64,000 nt of DNA from Hyparrhenia diplandra (GCA_015847255.1 JADLZK010010188.1:1-64000), one strand, 5' to 3'. Counted from the stretch's first letter, positions 46,489 through 58,524 are shown. The notes: a model not told the origin generated them from the sequence alone. Translations and numbers: made by a program.

Positions 46489-48106
46489 GGCTCTTCAACT
46501 GCGGAGCAATAGCAAAGCAAGACTGTGTGTAGAGTAGAATGAATTATAAGGAAATAGAAAAAAGGAGAGCACAAATTCGTAAGCACAATTAAATGCATAG
46601 AAATCGTATAAATTTAGCACCCAAAAAAATATGTCAATAGATAAATAGGAAAAGTCATAGAAAAATAAGTGAAGTATGCATGTAACATCACAAACAGATC
46701 ATGAAAATCGACCACATGAGAGAAGTACACAAAATTGACGAGACTTTTAATGTCAGGCTTGGGCCGGGCTTGACTCTAGGTGGTCTGGCTATGCAATTTA
46801 CACCGTAAACTCATTCAAATAAATTTTTTGGGCTATACTTGGGCCAAGAAAATGTTTTCTACACAAAGAGGTCTATACCTAGGCCGTATCCACTAAGACT
46901 CGGAGGGTAGGAGCCAAAACCCGACGAGCTTGGGCCGGGCTGAGCCGAGCTCAATTTGCTCACATATATCCACCCCCACCAAGCTAGCTTTTCTTCTTCT
47001 TCTATAGTGGATGCTTCTTATTAAATCCAGATGGTATCCAGGCTCCGACCTTGATGGTATCTGGATCTATGGTTACCGTCAAAGATTTTTTTGGGAAAAA
47101 ATAAATCCGGATGCTCTTGCTTTACGCTTAACGCGACGGTCCTCGATTTGGAAAGAAAATGCATGTTGGAAAGAACTAAATCCAAAAGACAAGTAAAACT
47201 AAGCTGAGAAGGAAATAACAAATGGAGCAAAAGTAAGAATGAAGTCGAACCTCTAACAACTTGATCCACCTCAAAAATCTCTCTTCTCTGTTGAAGTCCT
47301 CTTCTATTCCGGTGACTACTCCAACAATCTCTAGATATGGGGTTAGGATTCAAGCGTTTTTGGGGGGGGAGGTGGTGGGGAGGGGGAATGATGATTTGGT
47401 GGCTATGGGTTCTATATATAGAGAGATGACAGGGCGAGGTTGTTGGCCTAGCGGCGGCGGCGGCTGCCCTTAATAGGCGCCCAACGGTCAAGTGGCATTA
47501 GGGTTAGGTATTGAGTTTTATTTTTATGTACCGATGATGTTTTTAGGCGAGTTGAAAGGCCATGGCGGCCCAGGCTCAAGTTGCCTATGTTAGGTTGATC
47601 CGGTTTCACGCCTCGATCGGGGCGCCCAGCCCAAGAGGAGGCCGGTGAGCCCCTCGTCATGAAGCCCTATAAAGAGGAGGTGGGGACCATGGTTTAGTGT
47701 ACGAGGTTCATTTCTACAGCCGCCACCCCACCGCCCCCGACCTCGACGATCGAGAGGGAAGGGGGCTGCAAATGACAGGAAGCTCCACCACCGCCGACGC
47801 CGTCCCGTGCGTCGCCGCCGTTCATGCATCGACCTCAACATAGACGCCATGGCTATCTCGAGCTTCTCCATCAAACACCATGGTGCATGTCTCTGTTCTC
47901 CATTGTCCTCCCTCTCCCCCTTTTAATTCTATATATCATGATCTATATTGTTTATACCGATTGAAAAGATTTCACCCACTGGATCCTCACTTAGACGATT
48001 CTATAATCCAACAGGCTACTCATTTTAGTCACCGCGAAATTTTTCTGATTTCTATTGGTTTGGCCACAAGAAGACCTTGTTTGTTTCATCCCTTAACCAT
48101 GGTGAT
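46489..48106. other. F-box 5' flank and junction between duplicated units
   Basis: From 46489 to about 47560 the DNA is repeated at 52244-52864 plus 57222-57690. Between about 47590 and 48010 it is unique to this junction: GC-rich, with CTATAAAGAGGAGG at 47668-47681, possibly an insertion or LTR piece with undefined ends. No supported gene. Confidence 0.45.
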
Positions 48107-49944
48107 TGAGGGGGATTGGGACGGAGCATCCGGGAAGAAATGGCCGTCGAGCGACCATCCGGGCTGTCTTTCCGGTTCGTCGTCTTTGGCTCTAGGTGGG
48201 TAAGAAACTCCAAAGACGGTGTAGGCCGCCGCCTCTCGATCCCGAATGAGCTTGTGAAGCGATCCGTGTTGGTCTCTTCGGGGTGACTGGGTTCCGTGCC
48301 CCGATGCCGCAAGGCATGAACATGACATCCCCGGGCATTGCTTCCGCCATGCCCAACCCGGCGTCGGCTTCATCTTCGTCATCTCCGGTTGTCTCGAATC
48401 TTGCCGCCGCCCACCGGCCTGGTCCCCCAATCCACACCTGAGATGAATTAGTTTGTGCATGTCCACTTTTGCGGGTTGGAGAGGGTTGATTTGAAATGCC
48501 GTTACACGAACCAAGATCCTCGGCGCCGTGTAGTGCGCACGGGGGCGCCATGGCCATGAGTTTCTGCGCAGAGCCGGGACGCGTCGAGGGGCACGTGGCG
48601 GCGTGGTCGGCGGACCTGCCGCCACCGCGGCCGGCCGGTGGGCTGCACGTGCCTCCCCGCTGCGGTGCTTGTGCTCACCGGGCACGATCGTCATCGCGGC
48701 GGCGACCATGCTGCACTTCCGGCGCGCCGTTCACGCTACGCTCGCGTGACATCGCTGATCACGCCGGGCGGCGATGGCGGCGTTCGGTGGCCACGTCGGC
48801 GGCTCGGACCCGGGGCGCCCTAGATCAGCCTCGGATCGTCCCTCTCGCCACGCGTTCGGTAATGCTTGCGAAATGACCTTGGAAACCCACGGGCATGGTT
48901 GCGTAAAAATGACCGGTTTTAGCCGGTGGCGGCGGTGCGAGGAGCGGTGTGAGCTCCGTGTGCATCATGTTCGGGCGTGGTATTTGGAGAAGAAAGGCCC
49001 CGTCATGGTCTCCATGTTCAACCCCATGCGGACCGTCGGCACCGCCATCTTCTCGGTGCTCTTCCTTAGGCGCCATGAAGGTAGGAAGGTACCGAGAAGG
49101 TTCCGTGATTCACCCACGCTTTGGCTTTGCTTTGCCGTCCCCTTCCTTCCTGTTGAGATGTTTTTATAAGCGTTTGCTGGGAATGACATGAGAATCAAGA
49201 AGCTGATTTTGTTCTATGGATTATTTTTTTTCTCGAATACGCAAAAGGTTTGCGCATCTTTTATATTAAGCAGAAAGATAACAAAGTTTACAACGACACG
49301 CCACAAGTGACGCACTGGCGGGGAAATGAGTTATACAATCAGTTCAGCCCACCCTAGCGGAAGGATATCGAGACGCTATTACCGCTAATTGAACAACCTA
49401 AACGCTTCCGACGATCAGGCGCGTCGGCTAAGCACGGCGCCCCCGACGCCTCGGCGTCCCACTGCGACGATCGCGCGGCGCTCCTTATGAGAGGGGTTAG
49501 GATCCACGAGGCGGTTGTCGTATGCCTACTTCTCCGCAGCTGTGGGCTCCCCGCAGCGGGTCGATGAACCCCATCCATTTGCATTGCCAATATCTCGTCC
49601 GTTTTCGCGGCGGGAGACGGGAGGAGCTTCGCGTGGCGATCCTCCCCGCCTCCGGTGCGGCAACGGTGGCGATGGCGACTTCGCACGGAAGAGGCAACAA
49701 CGGCGGCGACACTTGGCATCACCTTCCCCTGTGAACCGTTTTATCCTCACGGTAAGGGAGTCAGCTGATGCGACTAAATTGATCTCTTGATGCTTGGAGC
49801 AGCATACTCGGGATGGTCTTACTCTTCTCCGGGCTGTACATAGTTCTGTGGGAGAAGAACAAAGAATCTCAGGTTCTTGCTGCAGGCAGGGTGGAAAAGA
49901 GTAAAACAGCCCGCAACGACATGGAGAAGCCGCTCTTGTTTTGA
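48107..49944 (+). pseudogene. WAT1-related transporter, copy 2 (decayed)
   Basis: It lacks exon 1 entirely; similarity starts just before exon 2 (GGGAAGAAATGGCCGTCG near 48131). Exons 3-5 are recognisable at about 48284-49090, but splice acceptors are gone: TTCCAG|GGTGAC in copy 1 is TTCGG|GGTGAC (about 48276), and TTTTGCAG|GTTGG is TTTTGCGG|GTTGG (about 48467). Frames are repeatedly broken. Exon 6 (49801-49944) is almost identical to copy 1. Intron 5 is interrupted by a LINE-like insertion. Divergence is strongly uneven: very high between 48.1 and 49.1 kb, near zero after 49.78 kb. One segment (GAGAAGAAAGGCCCCGTCAT, about 48980) shows the intact reading that copy 1 lacks. Confidence 0.88.
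49228..49765 (-). mobile_element. LINE-like 3' fragment inserted in WAT1 copy 2
   Basis: Absent from copy 1 intron 5. Its left edge is a T run followed by CTCGAATACGCAAAAGGTTT and CTTTTATATTAAGCAG, which on the minus strand reads like the 3' tail of a plant non-LTR retrotransposon ending in poly-A. The interior is GC-rich with broken frames. About 28 bp of copy 1 intron are replaced at the site, and I see no clear target duplication. Confidence 0.5.
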
Positions 49945-50578
49945 GATGGAGCTAAGTTTTGCTTGTTATATTAGGCTCTTCAATGTAATACACTTGTACA
50001 TTAATAAAGTAACGTTTTTCTTTATAAAAAAAAAAACTTGCGTCCTCTTTCAAAATTCTGATTGCCTTAGCCGTGTGCGACCTAGTTTGATATGCAAATG
50101 TAGTAACTAGTAAGACATGTGTTTATGTCCACTGATTGTTCTTGTGCCGCTTTAGGGCTCGTCTGGTTCCATGGACCGATTTCTAGCTAGATTATATAAC
50201 CTTTGATTGATCAGTTGGAATGATTCTTGGGTGGATTTTGGGCTAACCGAACATAGCCTTAATTGTTTCAAAAATCCCAGAATAGTTGCCTAAAAAGAGT
50301 CAACCTTGAAAAAAACCCTGAAGGAAACATCTTCATATATAAAGCCATAATTTGGAAGAAATTAGGGTACACAAACCCGAGGGTTATTTGAGAAATGGAC
50401 TCAAGATGTATCATCCCATCTAGAATGGGTTGATTCCCCCTCATCATTTGCAGGGTGGAGTTACTGGAGTACAACACTCAGCATTTAACAGACACAAATA
50501 AACACGGAAAGACGACACTTGATATTACAGCAATAGACGCATGGTAATAGCTAATTAGAATCCCCCTCATCAGGTCCT
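49945..50578. other. spacer between WAT1 copy 2 and F-box copy 2
   Basis: Duplicated spacer lacking the SINE. It includes the transporter 3' UTR with an AT-rich end and an A run near 50028-50036. No gene. Confidence 0.5.
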
Positions 50579-52243
50579 TCATGAAAAGGAGAATTTCACA
50601 GAAGCATTTGCTGAAAACATGTTGTGGAGTTTCTTGCACGCTCTCTAACTTTTGAAACTTTGTTGAAATGTCGAACAGTCATGGTCTTTAGGCTTGGCGC
50701 AGATCCAAAGAGAAGTTTAAGGAAATCCATCTCGTGGTCATGTCCACGGAATCCTTCAAATTCTGCCTCCTCCAAACGAGGTAAAGAGATCAGTTCATTT
50801 CTCCAGTTGGCAGGAAAGTCACAGCTACAATGCAACCAACATTTTGTATCCTGCAAAGCATGAAAGTATACATGTTACATCACGTACTAACACTTCTTCA
50901 TATATCATATATCTATTCGAGGATATAAGAAATGTGGAGTGAACGGAAACGACGATGCGAGAGAAAGGTGAAGAGAACAGAATGATTACCTCTCTGAGCA
51001 GGATGATTTTAAACCTTTGTATGTTGGTTCTAATCTGGAGCAATGGCAGCACAAGCGCTCCAAAAACATGCCCCTCTGTTCGGAGATGCAGCTCCAACGC
51101 TGAGAAGTGGGTCAGTGTCACCGGAAGCCGTGCTACTTCCTGCTCGATGCTCCGCTCCACGCGAGTGAAAACATCCTGCAAAGTGATTTCATTTGCATCA
51201 CAACATATGTAGAAATAAGTATCATTGAAGGGAGGAAGTTCTGCAGCAAATTAAAGGGGAACGAACCATGACGGTGTGTATGTAGATGGACAGGCGGATG
51301 TGTTGCCGGCCGTATCTTCTGCTCCCCATCTCTGTGCCCGGGACCATCTCCATTGCCAACTTCAACTTCAACCAACCCAGGCGCCATGTCTCGTTCTCGA
51401 CACACCCAACTATATAATTTTCAGGAAAGCACTCATAGTACACCTTCTCCAGCTTGGGTGCTGACAGTGTCATGGTGAACTTGCTCGAGAAAGACAAGAA
51501 CACGAAATCCTCGAGATTGGGGGCCACAACGTGTAGACCCACCGGCTGTTCGATGTCGCGCAGGCACCACACGAGCTCGTTGAGCGTGCTGGACTCGACG
51601 GCGAGTGCCTTAACGTCTCGGGGCAGTTGCCATCCATCTTGAGCACGCGCAGGCACGGGCAACGGGAGAGGAGAACACCGGGGTCGAGGTCGATGATGCC
51701 AGGACGACCGAAGAGGATCAGACGCTCGAGCGAGGCGAAGTTGCCGGTGGGTGGTAGCTTGAACCGCAGGCCCGAGATGTGCAGCTCGATGGAGGTGGCG
51801 CGTGTGAAGCAAGGCAGCACGAAGCGCGCGTGGCGGTGCTCGCACAGCCTCACGACAAGCTCCGGCTCGAGCTTGTCGGCGGTGTGAAGCAGCGAGGAGA
51901 TGCTCGGGCCCTCGAGCTTGCTGGCGATTTGAATGCAAAGCCGGTTGAGCATGGGCTGGACCTGGGCGAGGGCGCTGAGGAGCCAATCAAGGTCAGCAAC
52001 GTTGTCGAAGGTCAGCTCACGAAGCTCCGTCCAGAGGCGGCGCCATGGCTCGGAGAGGACGCTAGTGCGCATAGCTTCGCGTGTACATGGGAGGCGGGCG
52101 AGCACCTCGAGGCGCATGTCTTTGGGGAGGCTGCTGATGTGGTCCTTCCCGTCGTCGCCATGTTGGCTGCGCCGAGGGCGGACGCGACGCAAATCTCCTC
52201 GGGGCGTCGACAACAGACGACCAGATCGTAGCTGCATGGCCAT
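50579..52243 (-). CDS. F-box / FBD-type protein, tandem copy 2
   Basis: Minus-strand exons 52243-51267, 51175-50990 and 50850-50579, parallel to copy 1. The F-box is at DHISSLPKDMRLEVLARLPC; exon 2 begins DVFTRVERSIEQEVARLP; exon 3 ends near an SFS* terminus after FRGHDHEMDFLKLLF. Two single-base deletions break the frame: a G4 run at 51620-51623 (copy 1 has G5) and a missing T near 50647 (copy 1 has TT). Neither lesion is shared with copy 1, so the ancestor was intact. Corrected length is about 478 residues. Likely an SCF adaptor; target unknown. Confidence 0.88.
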
Positions 52244-52864
52244 GTCTCTTCAACTGCGGAGCAATAGCAAAGCGAGATTGTGTATAGAGTAGAATGAATT
52301 ATAAGGAGATAGAAAAATGGAGAGCACAAATCCGTAAGCACAATTAAATGCATAGAAATCTGATAAATTCAGTACCCAGAAAATATGTCAATAGACAAAT
52401 AGGAAAAGTCATAGAAAAATAAGTGAAGTATGCATGCAACATCACAAAAATATCATGTACACAAAATTGATGAGATTTTTTTCATGTGGCTTGGGGCCGG
52501 GCTTGACTCTAGGTGGTCTGGCTATGCAATTTACATTGTAAACTCATTCAAATAAATATTTTGGGCTATACTTGGGCCAAGAAAATGTTTTCTACACAAA
52601 GGGGTCTATACCTTGGTCGTATCCACTAAGACTCAGAGGGTAGGAGCCAAAACCTGACGAGCTTGGGCCGGGCCGAGCCGAGCTCAATTTTCTCACATAT
52701 ATCCACCCCCCACCAAGCTAGCTTTTCTTCTTCTGCTGCAGTGGGTGCTTCTTATTAAATCCAGATGGTATCCAGGCTCCGACCTTGATGGTATCTCGGA
52801 TCTATGGTTACTATCAAAGATTTTTTGGGGAAAAAAATAAATCCGGATGCTCTTGCTTGCTTTA
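52244..52864. other. F-box copy 2 upstream region, left part
   Basis: Duplicate of 46489-47120; it ends at the CACTA insertion site. No gene. Confidence 0.5.
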
Positions 52865-53159
52865 CACTACACCACAACCCTTAATCGGAACGGATGTCGG
52901 TTGCTAAAGTTAATAATTAGCGTTGAACGGTCAGTTGCTAAAGTTTTTGTGATGGATGGCCGGTTGCTAAAATTGAATATGAGGATGGATGGTCCGTAGC
53001 TATATATTTTTTGATTTTGTGTTGGATGCTCCGTCGCTATATCTCAGTACCTGAGTCGGGTCGTCGGTAGCTAAATACCCATATCCATTGGTGGGACGTT
53101 TTTGGCCCACTTCGGCAACAATTTTGGCCCAAAAGGGATGTAAACCCTAAGTCCGCTGA

Positions 53160-53640
53160 GACCAATTCATTTCCCCTCTCTCTCTCAGCTCGATGCCCGC
53201 TGCATCCACGCCTCCACGCGCGTCCCCGCCGCCCTCCGCTGCCCACCGCCCGTCCCTGCTGCCTCCCTCCGCCGTCCGCCTCCGGCTAGCCGCCCCGCCG
53301 GTCGCTCCCCACCGACCAGTCACCCCGGCCCCACCCCTGGCACAGCTGCTCGCCCCAATGACTGCACGACCGCCCGCTCCGTCGGCTGCCCGGCCGCCCG
53401 CTCCCGTGTCCTCTCCGAGCACCACCATCCTCTTCCTCCTCCCCATCTCTACTCCGCCTCTTCCCCACTAAACGGAGGCAGGCCCAGAGCACAGACCGCT
53501 GGTGCCCTCTGCTCAGCCCTGATCTGCCAAGGTCGTTACCGCCTCCTCTGCCCCAGGACAGATCTGACCCCGCTGCCGGCACAGTTGTGTCCCGGCAACT
53601 AGACTGGACAGCCACTGCCGTGACCCTGCCAGAAGCTGCC
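53160..53640 (+). other. GC-rich block inside the CACTA element
   Basis: An Ala/Pro-rich plus-strand frame (53193-53471) and overlapping minus-strand frames reflect GC-rich, low-complexity DNA. It may be a captured first exon or the promoter-proximal part of the element's own gene. I assign no product. Confidence 0.25.
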
Positions 53641-54249
53641 CCGCCCGATTATTTCTGAAGGTAAAGTCGATCTGTCAAAAAGGAAACATATGCATGTTAT
53701 AAGGCAATGGATTAGCATTTGATATGCAGGATCTATTTTGAGTACCTGAGTTCGTCTTCTTTTTTGTTGGTGAAAAATTATTTTCTGCCTCAAACTTGCA
53801 AGCACCTAGCTGGATCTATTTTCGTTTTACATTGCTAGCTATGGTCAATAGGTCTTTGGGGTTAAATTATTTTCAGCCTCAATAGGTCACGTATGGCTCC
53901 AATAGGTAGTGTGTGCTGCTTCTTGTGTGATAGGTGTTAGCTAAGTTATCAGCTGATAGGTCGTGGAATCTATAGCTCAAGTATTAGCTTTTATTTAACA
54001 TGGACAGAAAGAAAATTCATGTGAATCTGATACACAAATATATGCTATTGTAGGTTACCCACTTGCAGACCCTGTTCTAAACATCCCGTATGACCAAACA
54101 TCATTTAGTGAAACATCCAAGAGGTAAGCATGAAGCTGATCGTTTATTTCTGCCCTCCATTTTGATTCATGGTGTAAATTGTTTCATTTTCCCTTTTTCC
54201 CTAGTAGGTAAACATCCAAGAGGTAAGCATCCAAGAGGAACCTGGCAGC

Positions 54250-54370
54250 ATGCCTAAAATTAAAATAGAACTAACTGACAAACGGCAGCCTATTGGAGAA
54301 AATTATAGGAAGCTCTGATTGCAGGCTTGTGGACGATTAAAAGAAGATATCACATTGGATTGACATAAAG
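54250..54370 (+). pseudogene. plant En/Spm (Transposase_24-like) fragment
   Basis: Within the CACTA element, the plus strand encodes KIKIELTDKRQPIGENYRKL, then a stop. This resembles the GQPIGEN region of plant Ptta/En/Spm transposase family proteins as I know them. The fragment is short, so the call rests on that motif and on its position in a CACTA element. Confidence 0.5.
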
Positions 54371-57221
54371 GTACTGTACTTTCCTTGTTTTGCTAGCTGG
54401 TGGTATCCAGGTTGGTAATATGCTTTGCACAACTTACCAGCATCTCTGTAGTTGTAGCTTCCTTAGTGCAAGTTGGCCAAACCTGAGAAGTATTTCTAGA
54501 CAGCAAGTTGTAGCTTCCTGTTATGACATGGTATGACTCTTGAGGTGGGAAAGATGCTGATACAAAGGCTGATATGTAGTGCCTTTTACTTTCTTCCTGC
54601 GATTTGTATTCTTACATGTGTTTGTTTGTTTGTATTCTTACATGTGCTTACTGCCTTTTATTCTGCTATCTCGGAGTGGATTGTAGAGAGAACTGGGCAC
54701 TACATGTCAGTTTACAGAGGTAGAATTTATACATATGAGTTATTATTTTAGTTTCTCCATGCTACTGAAATATAATTCAACTCTAGTAAAATCGAAAGAT
54801 ACATATACATATATGAGTTATTATTTTAGTTCCTCTCGACTGCAGCAAACACACAATCCTCTCTTGTTCTCTCTAGAGCCCAAATCCAATTTCAGTAGAT
54901 TGGAACACCAAAACAGTTCCATGTTATCCTGTCCCTTTCTTTTGTTTCTTATTCATTGAATCAACAGAATGAAACAGTGATATCAAATTAAATAGGAAAA
55001 ACCAGACTGAAAGAACAAGATCTTCAAGAGTGGACCTGCAGTAAACTTTAGGCCAACTGCAGAACACTTTCTTGAGCCTCTTTTAAATTGTATTATGGTG
55101 TTATCAGAATCTAAATATGAGTTCTCACTGTTCTGTTCTAGTCTCCAGATAAAGTAAAGAAAACAATCTTAGTCTGTGTTAACAAAAGTGAACCTGGCTG
55201 CAGTATCTCTTGCCATGCATCTAAACTAGTAGTTTTTTACACTCGCTCTATTAAAGCTGCAGTATAATCGTGTTTTTGTGACTTGTACATAAAGCTCATA
55301 TTTGATTCTTGTATTCTTTGATTTGCAATATTTTGCACGCCACTCTGAATGTCAAACTGCATTGTATTTGCAGCTTACAGAAACTTGGATTGTTCCAACT
55401 CAAGTTCTTGCCACTGATCCCCTAGAAGACAACTAGTGCCAAGCCTGCAGAGGTAATTTTGGGAGTTTTATTTGAACAAGTAGCCCACTAGTTGAGTCTC
55501 TTTATTTCAGAAACTTGGTGCAGCAGTCATTCATATAAAGTTCAAGTATTATTCCCTCAACCTTCGTCACTTTCTGCAATCTAAATTTAGCCCTTGCCAT
55601 TAATCATTACTTGGTTTCTAATCTTGTTTGGACATTTAGCTATATTCTTTTGCTAGTGTGTACAGGATTTGAATCTGTTTGGATAAATCGATGTACTGTC
55701 CCAAGTGCAGAGGTTGTGTCTAGGAACAGGTGCAGATTAGCATTCCTGAAAAAATATGCTATGAAAATATAGCACTAGCACCTCCCCAAAAAAATATACT
55801 GTGAAAGAACCGTTTAGGGAACCAATTTCAGTTTAGGTAGTAACATAGAGATCCAAGATGTTTTTTCACACTATTAGATAAATAAACATTCATTCTACAC
55901 AACCATACTTTAGAGATCCCTTGTTTATGACTTGTGCACCTTTGGAATGTATTGAGTGGACCATGAGATTAAATTTCTTAATAAGCATTGCAACCTTCTG
56001 TGTTCCAGATCTTGTTGTACTAGGCAGCATGTTCACTAGGCAGCATGTACAGTTTATCTGAAACACTTATTGTTTGATTTTGGATGTTGCAGACCACAAT
56101 ACACAAGTCATTTTACTCCACGACTGTTATGTTGTCTTAATAGGTTTCATGCCATACAAGTGGAAAATTCAAAATTTTGGACTCCTAACAAAGAATATGG
56201 CGGTGGCACTCTAGAGGATATCTGTGCTCATGCGTTTCTGGCTAGGATAAGTAAAACATTTGGCATGGTACTTTTTTTTATGGTGTTAAGAGCTACATGT
56301 TCAGCACTTAAGTAACAACTATTACAAGAATAATATAGGTAGACTGAGCTATCTGAAAACGAATTATTGTGGACTGTTCATTAAGTATTTAGAATATTAC
56401 AAGAATATAGGTAGAATGAGCTATCTATGCTTGTGGATTGTTCATTAAGTATCCCAGAAAACTTAATGCATATATAAACATACATATTCATTCTTCCTAG
56501 AATTTACCATGTCTGTAGGTGATGGCTTGGACAATTCAGCAAGGTGATTCTTTTGTTGCAGTTTTTGGAGTAAAGAGACAGGGTGATTGCTTTGGAGTAC
56601 AACCTGGTGGTTCTTGTTTTTTTCAGACTGGTGGTTCTTGTTTTTCAGACTTCAGCTTGATGGTGCTAGGTTCTTTTATTTTTGGACGAAAAACCTGATG
56701 GTGCTAGCTTTTGATCAATGTTTGATCGCATTTAGTTGATGGCTTTTGAACAATAGGGAAACAATGTTTGATGCCTATGGCTTTGTATGTTGGTTTGATG
56801 TTAACATGCTAGTGACATAATTACATGTGTACTCATTTGATATTTGAGAGTACGAATGATGTGATCATTTGTATATGTCATACAAAATCTGTACAATATA
56901 ATTTCAATATTGTATTGGTCCTGTTTTATTTTTTTTTGTACCAATTTAGTTGAGCTCGATGGACTGTCAGTCGCTATAAGTCCAATATTGCGATGGACCA
57001 TCCGTTGCTAAATGCTTTAACTGATTGTCCGTTGCTAAAAGTTTTACCATCGCACGGTCCGTGGCTAAAAGAGGGTCCGTGGCTGTATATATTTAACCAC
57101 GGCTTCATTAGCATCTGCAGAGGTCCGTTGCTATATCTTTTTAGCCACGGACTGAAAGTCGCTGTACCCCCATATAGCAACGGACCAAAAGTCGTCGATT
57201 AAGGGTTGTGGTGTAGTGTTA

Positions 57222-57448
57222 ACGCGACGGTCCTCGATTTGGAAAAAAAATGCATGTTGGAAAGAACTAAATCCAAAAGACAAGTAAAACTAAGCTGAGA
57301 AGGAAATAACAAATGGAGCAAGTAAGAATGAAGTCGAACCTTTGACAACTTGATCCACCTCAAACAATCTCCTTCTCTGTTGAAGTCCTCTTCTATTCCG
57401 TGACTACTCAGGACAACCTCCGGATCTAGGGTTAGGATTCAAGCGTTT

Positions 57449-57487
<39 letters not shown>

Positions 57488-57790
57488 AGGAGGTGGTGGG
57501 GAGCGGGGAGGGGGAAGGATGATTTGGTGGCTATAGGTTCTATAGAGAGAGATGACTGGCGAGGTTGTTGGCCTAGTGGCGGCGGCCCGGCCCCTAACAA
57601 AGGCGCCCAACGGTCAAGTGGTATTAGGGTTAGGTATTGAGTTTTATTTTTTATGTATCGATGATGTTTTTAGGCCGGTTGAAAGGCCATGGCGGCTCAG
57701 GCCTAGGCCCAATTTGGCTACTCATTTTAGTCACTGCTAATTTTTCATGTTTTCTATCGGTTGGCCAAAGAAGACCTTGTTGTATGGGGG
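57222..57790. repeat. duplicated F-box upstream region, right part, with T13-G29 tract
   Basis: Matches 47121-47560 and then the junction near 48015-48080. At 57446-57487 a run of 13 T is followed by 29 G, where copy 1 (about 47360) has a short T run and 8 G. Confidence 0.85.
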
Positions 57791-58277
57791 TTGTGGTTGA
57801 CTCAATGAGGATATCCCTACCAATCCCCTTGGTTTTAAGACAAAAGAAATAAGGCCAAATTCTGTGTTTTACCGTAATGATGTGAAATTTTGTTTTTCTC
57901 CTTGTGTGTTGTCATTTCCCTATAGTTTTGTTTTCTTTGATAATGATTAGATAATGAAAAGAGCATCTATCTTCATTCTCAAAGAAGAGGTATCAAATCA
58001 TATCACCTTATTGCCCAAAAAAAAAATCACTCCACGATGAAAGAAACAAGCTTACAAAAACAAAACAGTCTCAAAACACAATTTTACAAATAAAAGGCCA
58101 TGTCTAGGACGTGAAGAGACATATTGTCTCATTCTCTAGCTTGTAGCAAGCCTCTAAAGCCAACTTTTACTATGCCTCACGCCACTGTAACTTGGCCCTG
58201 AAACGAAGCAATGTGTTCCTCTAAGAAAAAAAATGTAGAAGAGTTTTGTGTAGAAATTTCCAAAAAACAGCTCCATT
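57791..58277. other. spacer, no gene seen
   Basis: AT-rich DNA with no supported frame or repeat. Confidence 0.4.
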
Positions 58278-58524
58278 CCTTGTTAGCCAAATAGGACTGG
58301 AGAAGTGAACTAATCTCTCTGCCTCGCTTGGAGGTGGCGGAATTCGAAGGCTTTCGTGGACAAGATCACAAGATGGACTTCCTTAAGCTTCTATTTGGAT
58401 CTGCGCCGCCCTAAAGGCGATGGCCGTTCAACATTTCAACGAGATTTCAACAGTTAGGAGAGCATGCCAGAAACTCCACAACATGTTTTCAGAAAATGCT
58501 TCCGTGAAATTCTCCTTCTCATGA
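58278..58524 (+). pseudogene. inverted 3' fragment of the F-box/FBD gene
   Basis: Plus-strand equivalent of F-box exon 3: RLEVAEFEGFRGQDHKMDFL at about 58320-58380, then a broken stretch, then NMFSENASVKFSFS and TGA at 58522-58524. It is opposite in orientation to the two tandem copies and diverged from both (a stop follows SAP near 58415). It carries only the last exon, so it is a gene fragment. Confidence 0.85.

Larger units (their letters stand above)
52865..57218. mobile_element. CACTA (En/Spm) transposon, about 4.35 kb, non-autonomous
   Basis: The left end CACTACACCACAACCCTTAA and the right end (its inverse, TTAAGGGTTGTGGTGTAGTG) form perfect terminal inverted repeats of about 23 bp. 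The 3-bp target duplication TTA lies at 52862-52864 and 57219-57221. The duplicated locus near 47121 provides the empty site. Subterminal arrays of short motifs such as GGTCCGTTGCTAAA, GGTCCGTGGCTAAA and CGGTTGCTAAA (52885-53080 and 56960-57195, both orientations) are typical of transposase-binding regions of CACTA elements. Only a decayed transposase-like fragment is visible, so it probably moves only in trans. Confidence 0.95.
41800..57780. repeat. tandem segmental duplication of a [WAT1 + F-box] unit
   Basis: Aligned blocks are: WAT1 exons 2-6, 42390-43860 against 48135-50060; F-box gene plus flanks, about 44480-46720 against 50420-52470; upstream block, 46740-47120 against 52490-52860; then 47121-47560 against 57222-57690, which resumes after the CACTA element. 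After 57690 the sequence matches about 48015-48080, the junction of copy 2, so a third unit may once have followed. Copy-specific insertions are the SINE at 44033 (copy 1), a LINE-like piece at 49228 and the CACTA element at 52865 (copy 2). WAT1 exon 1 is present only in copy 1. Confidence 0.93.
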
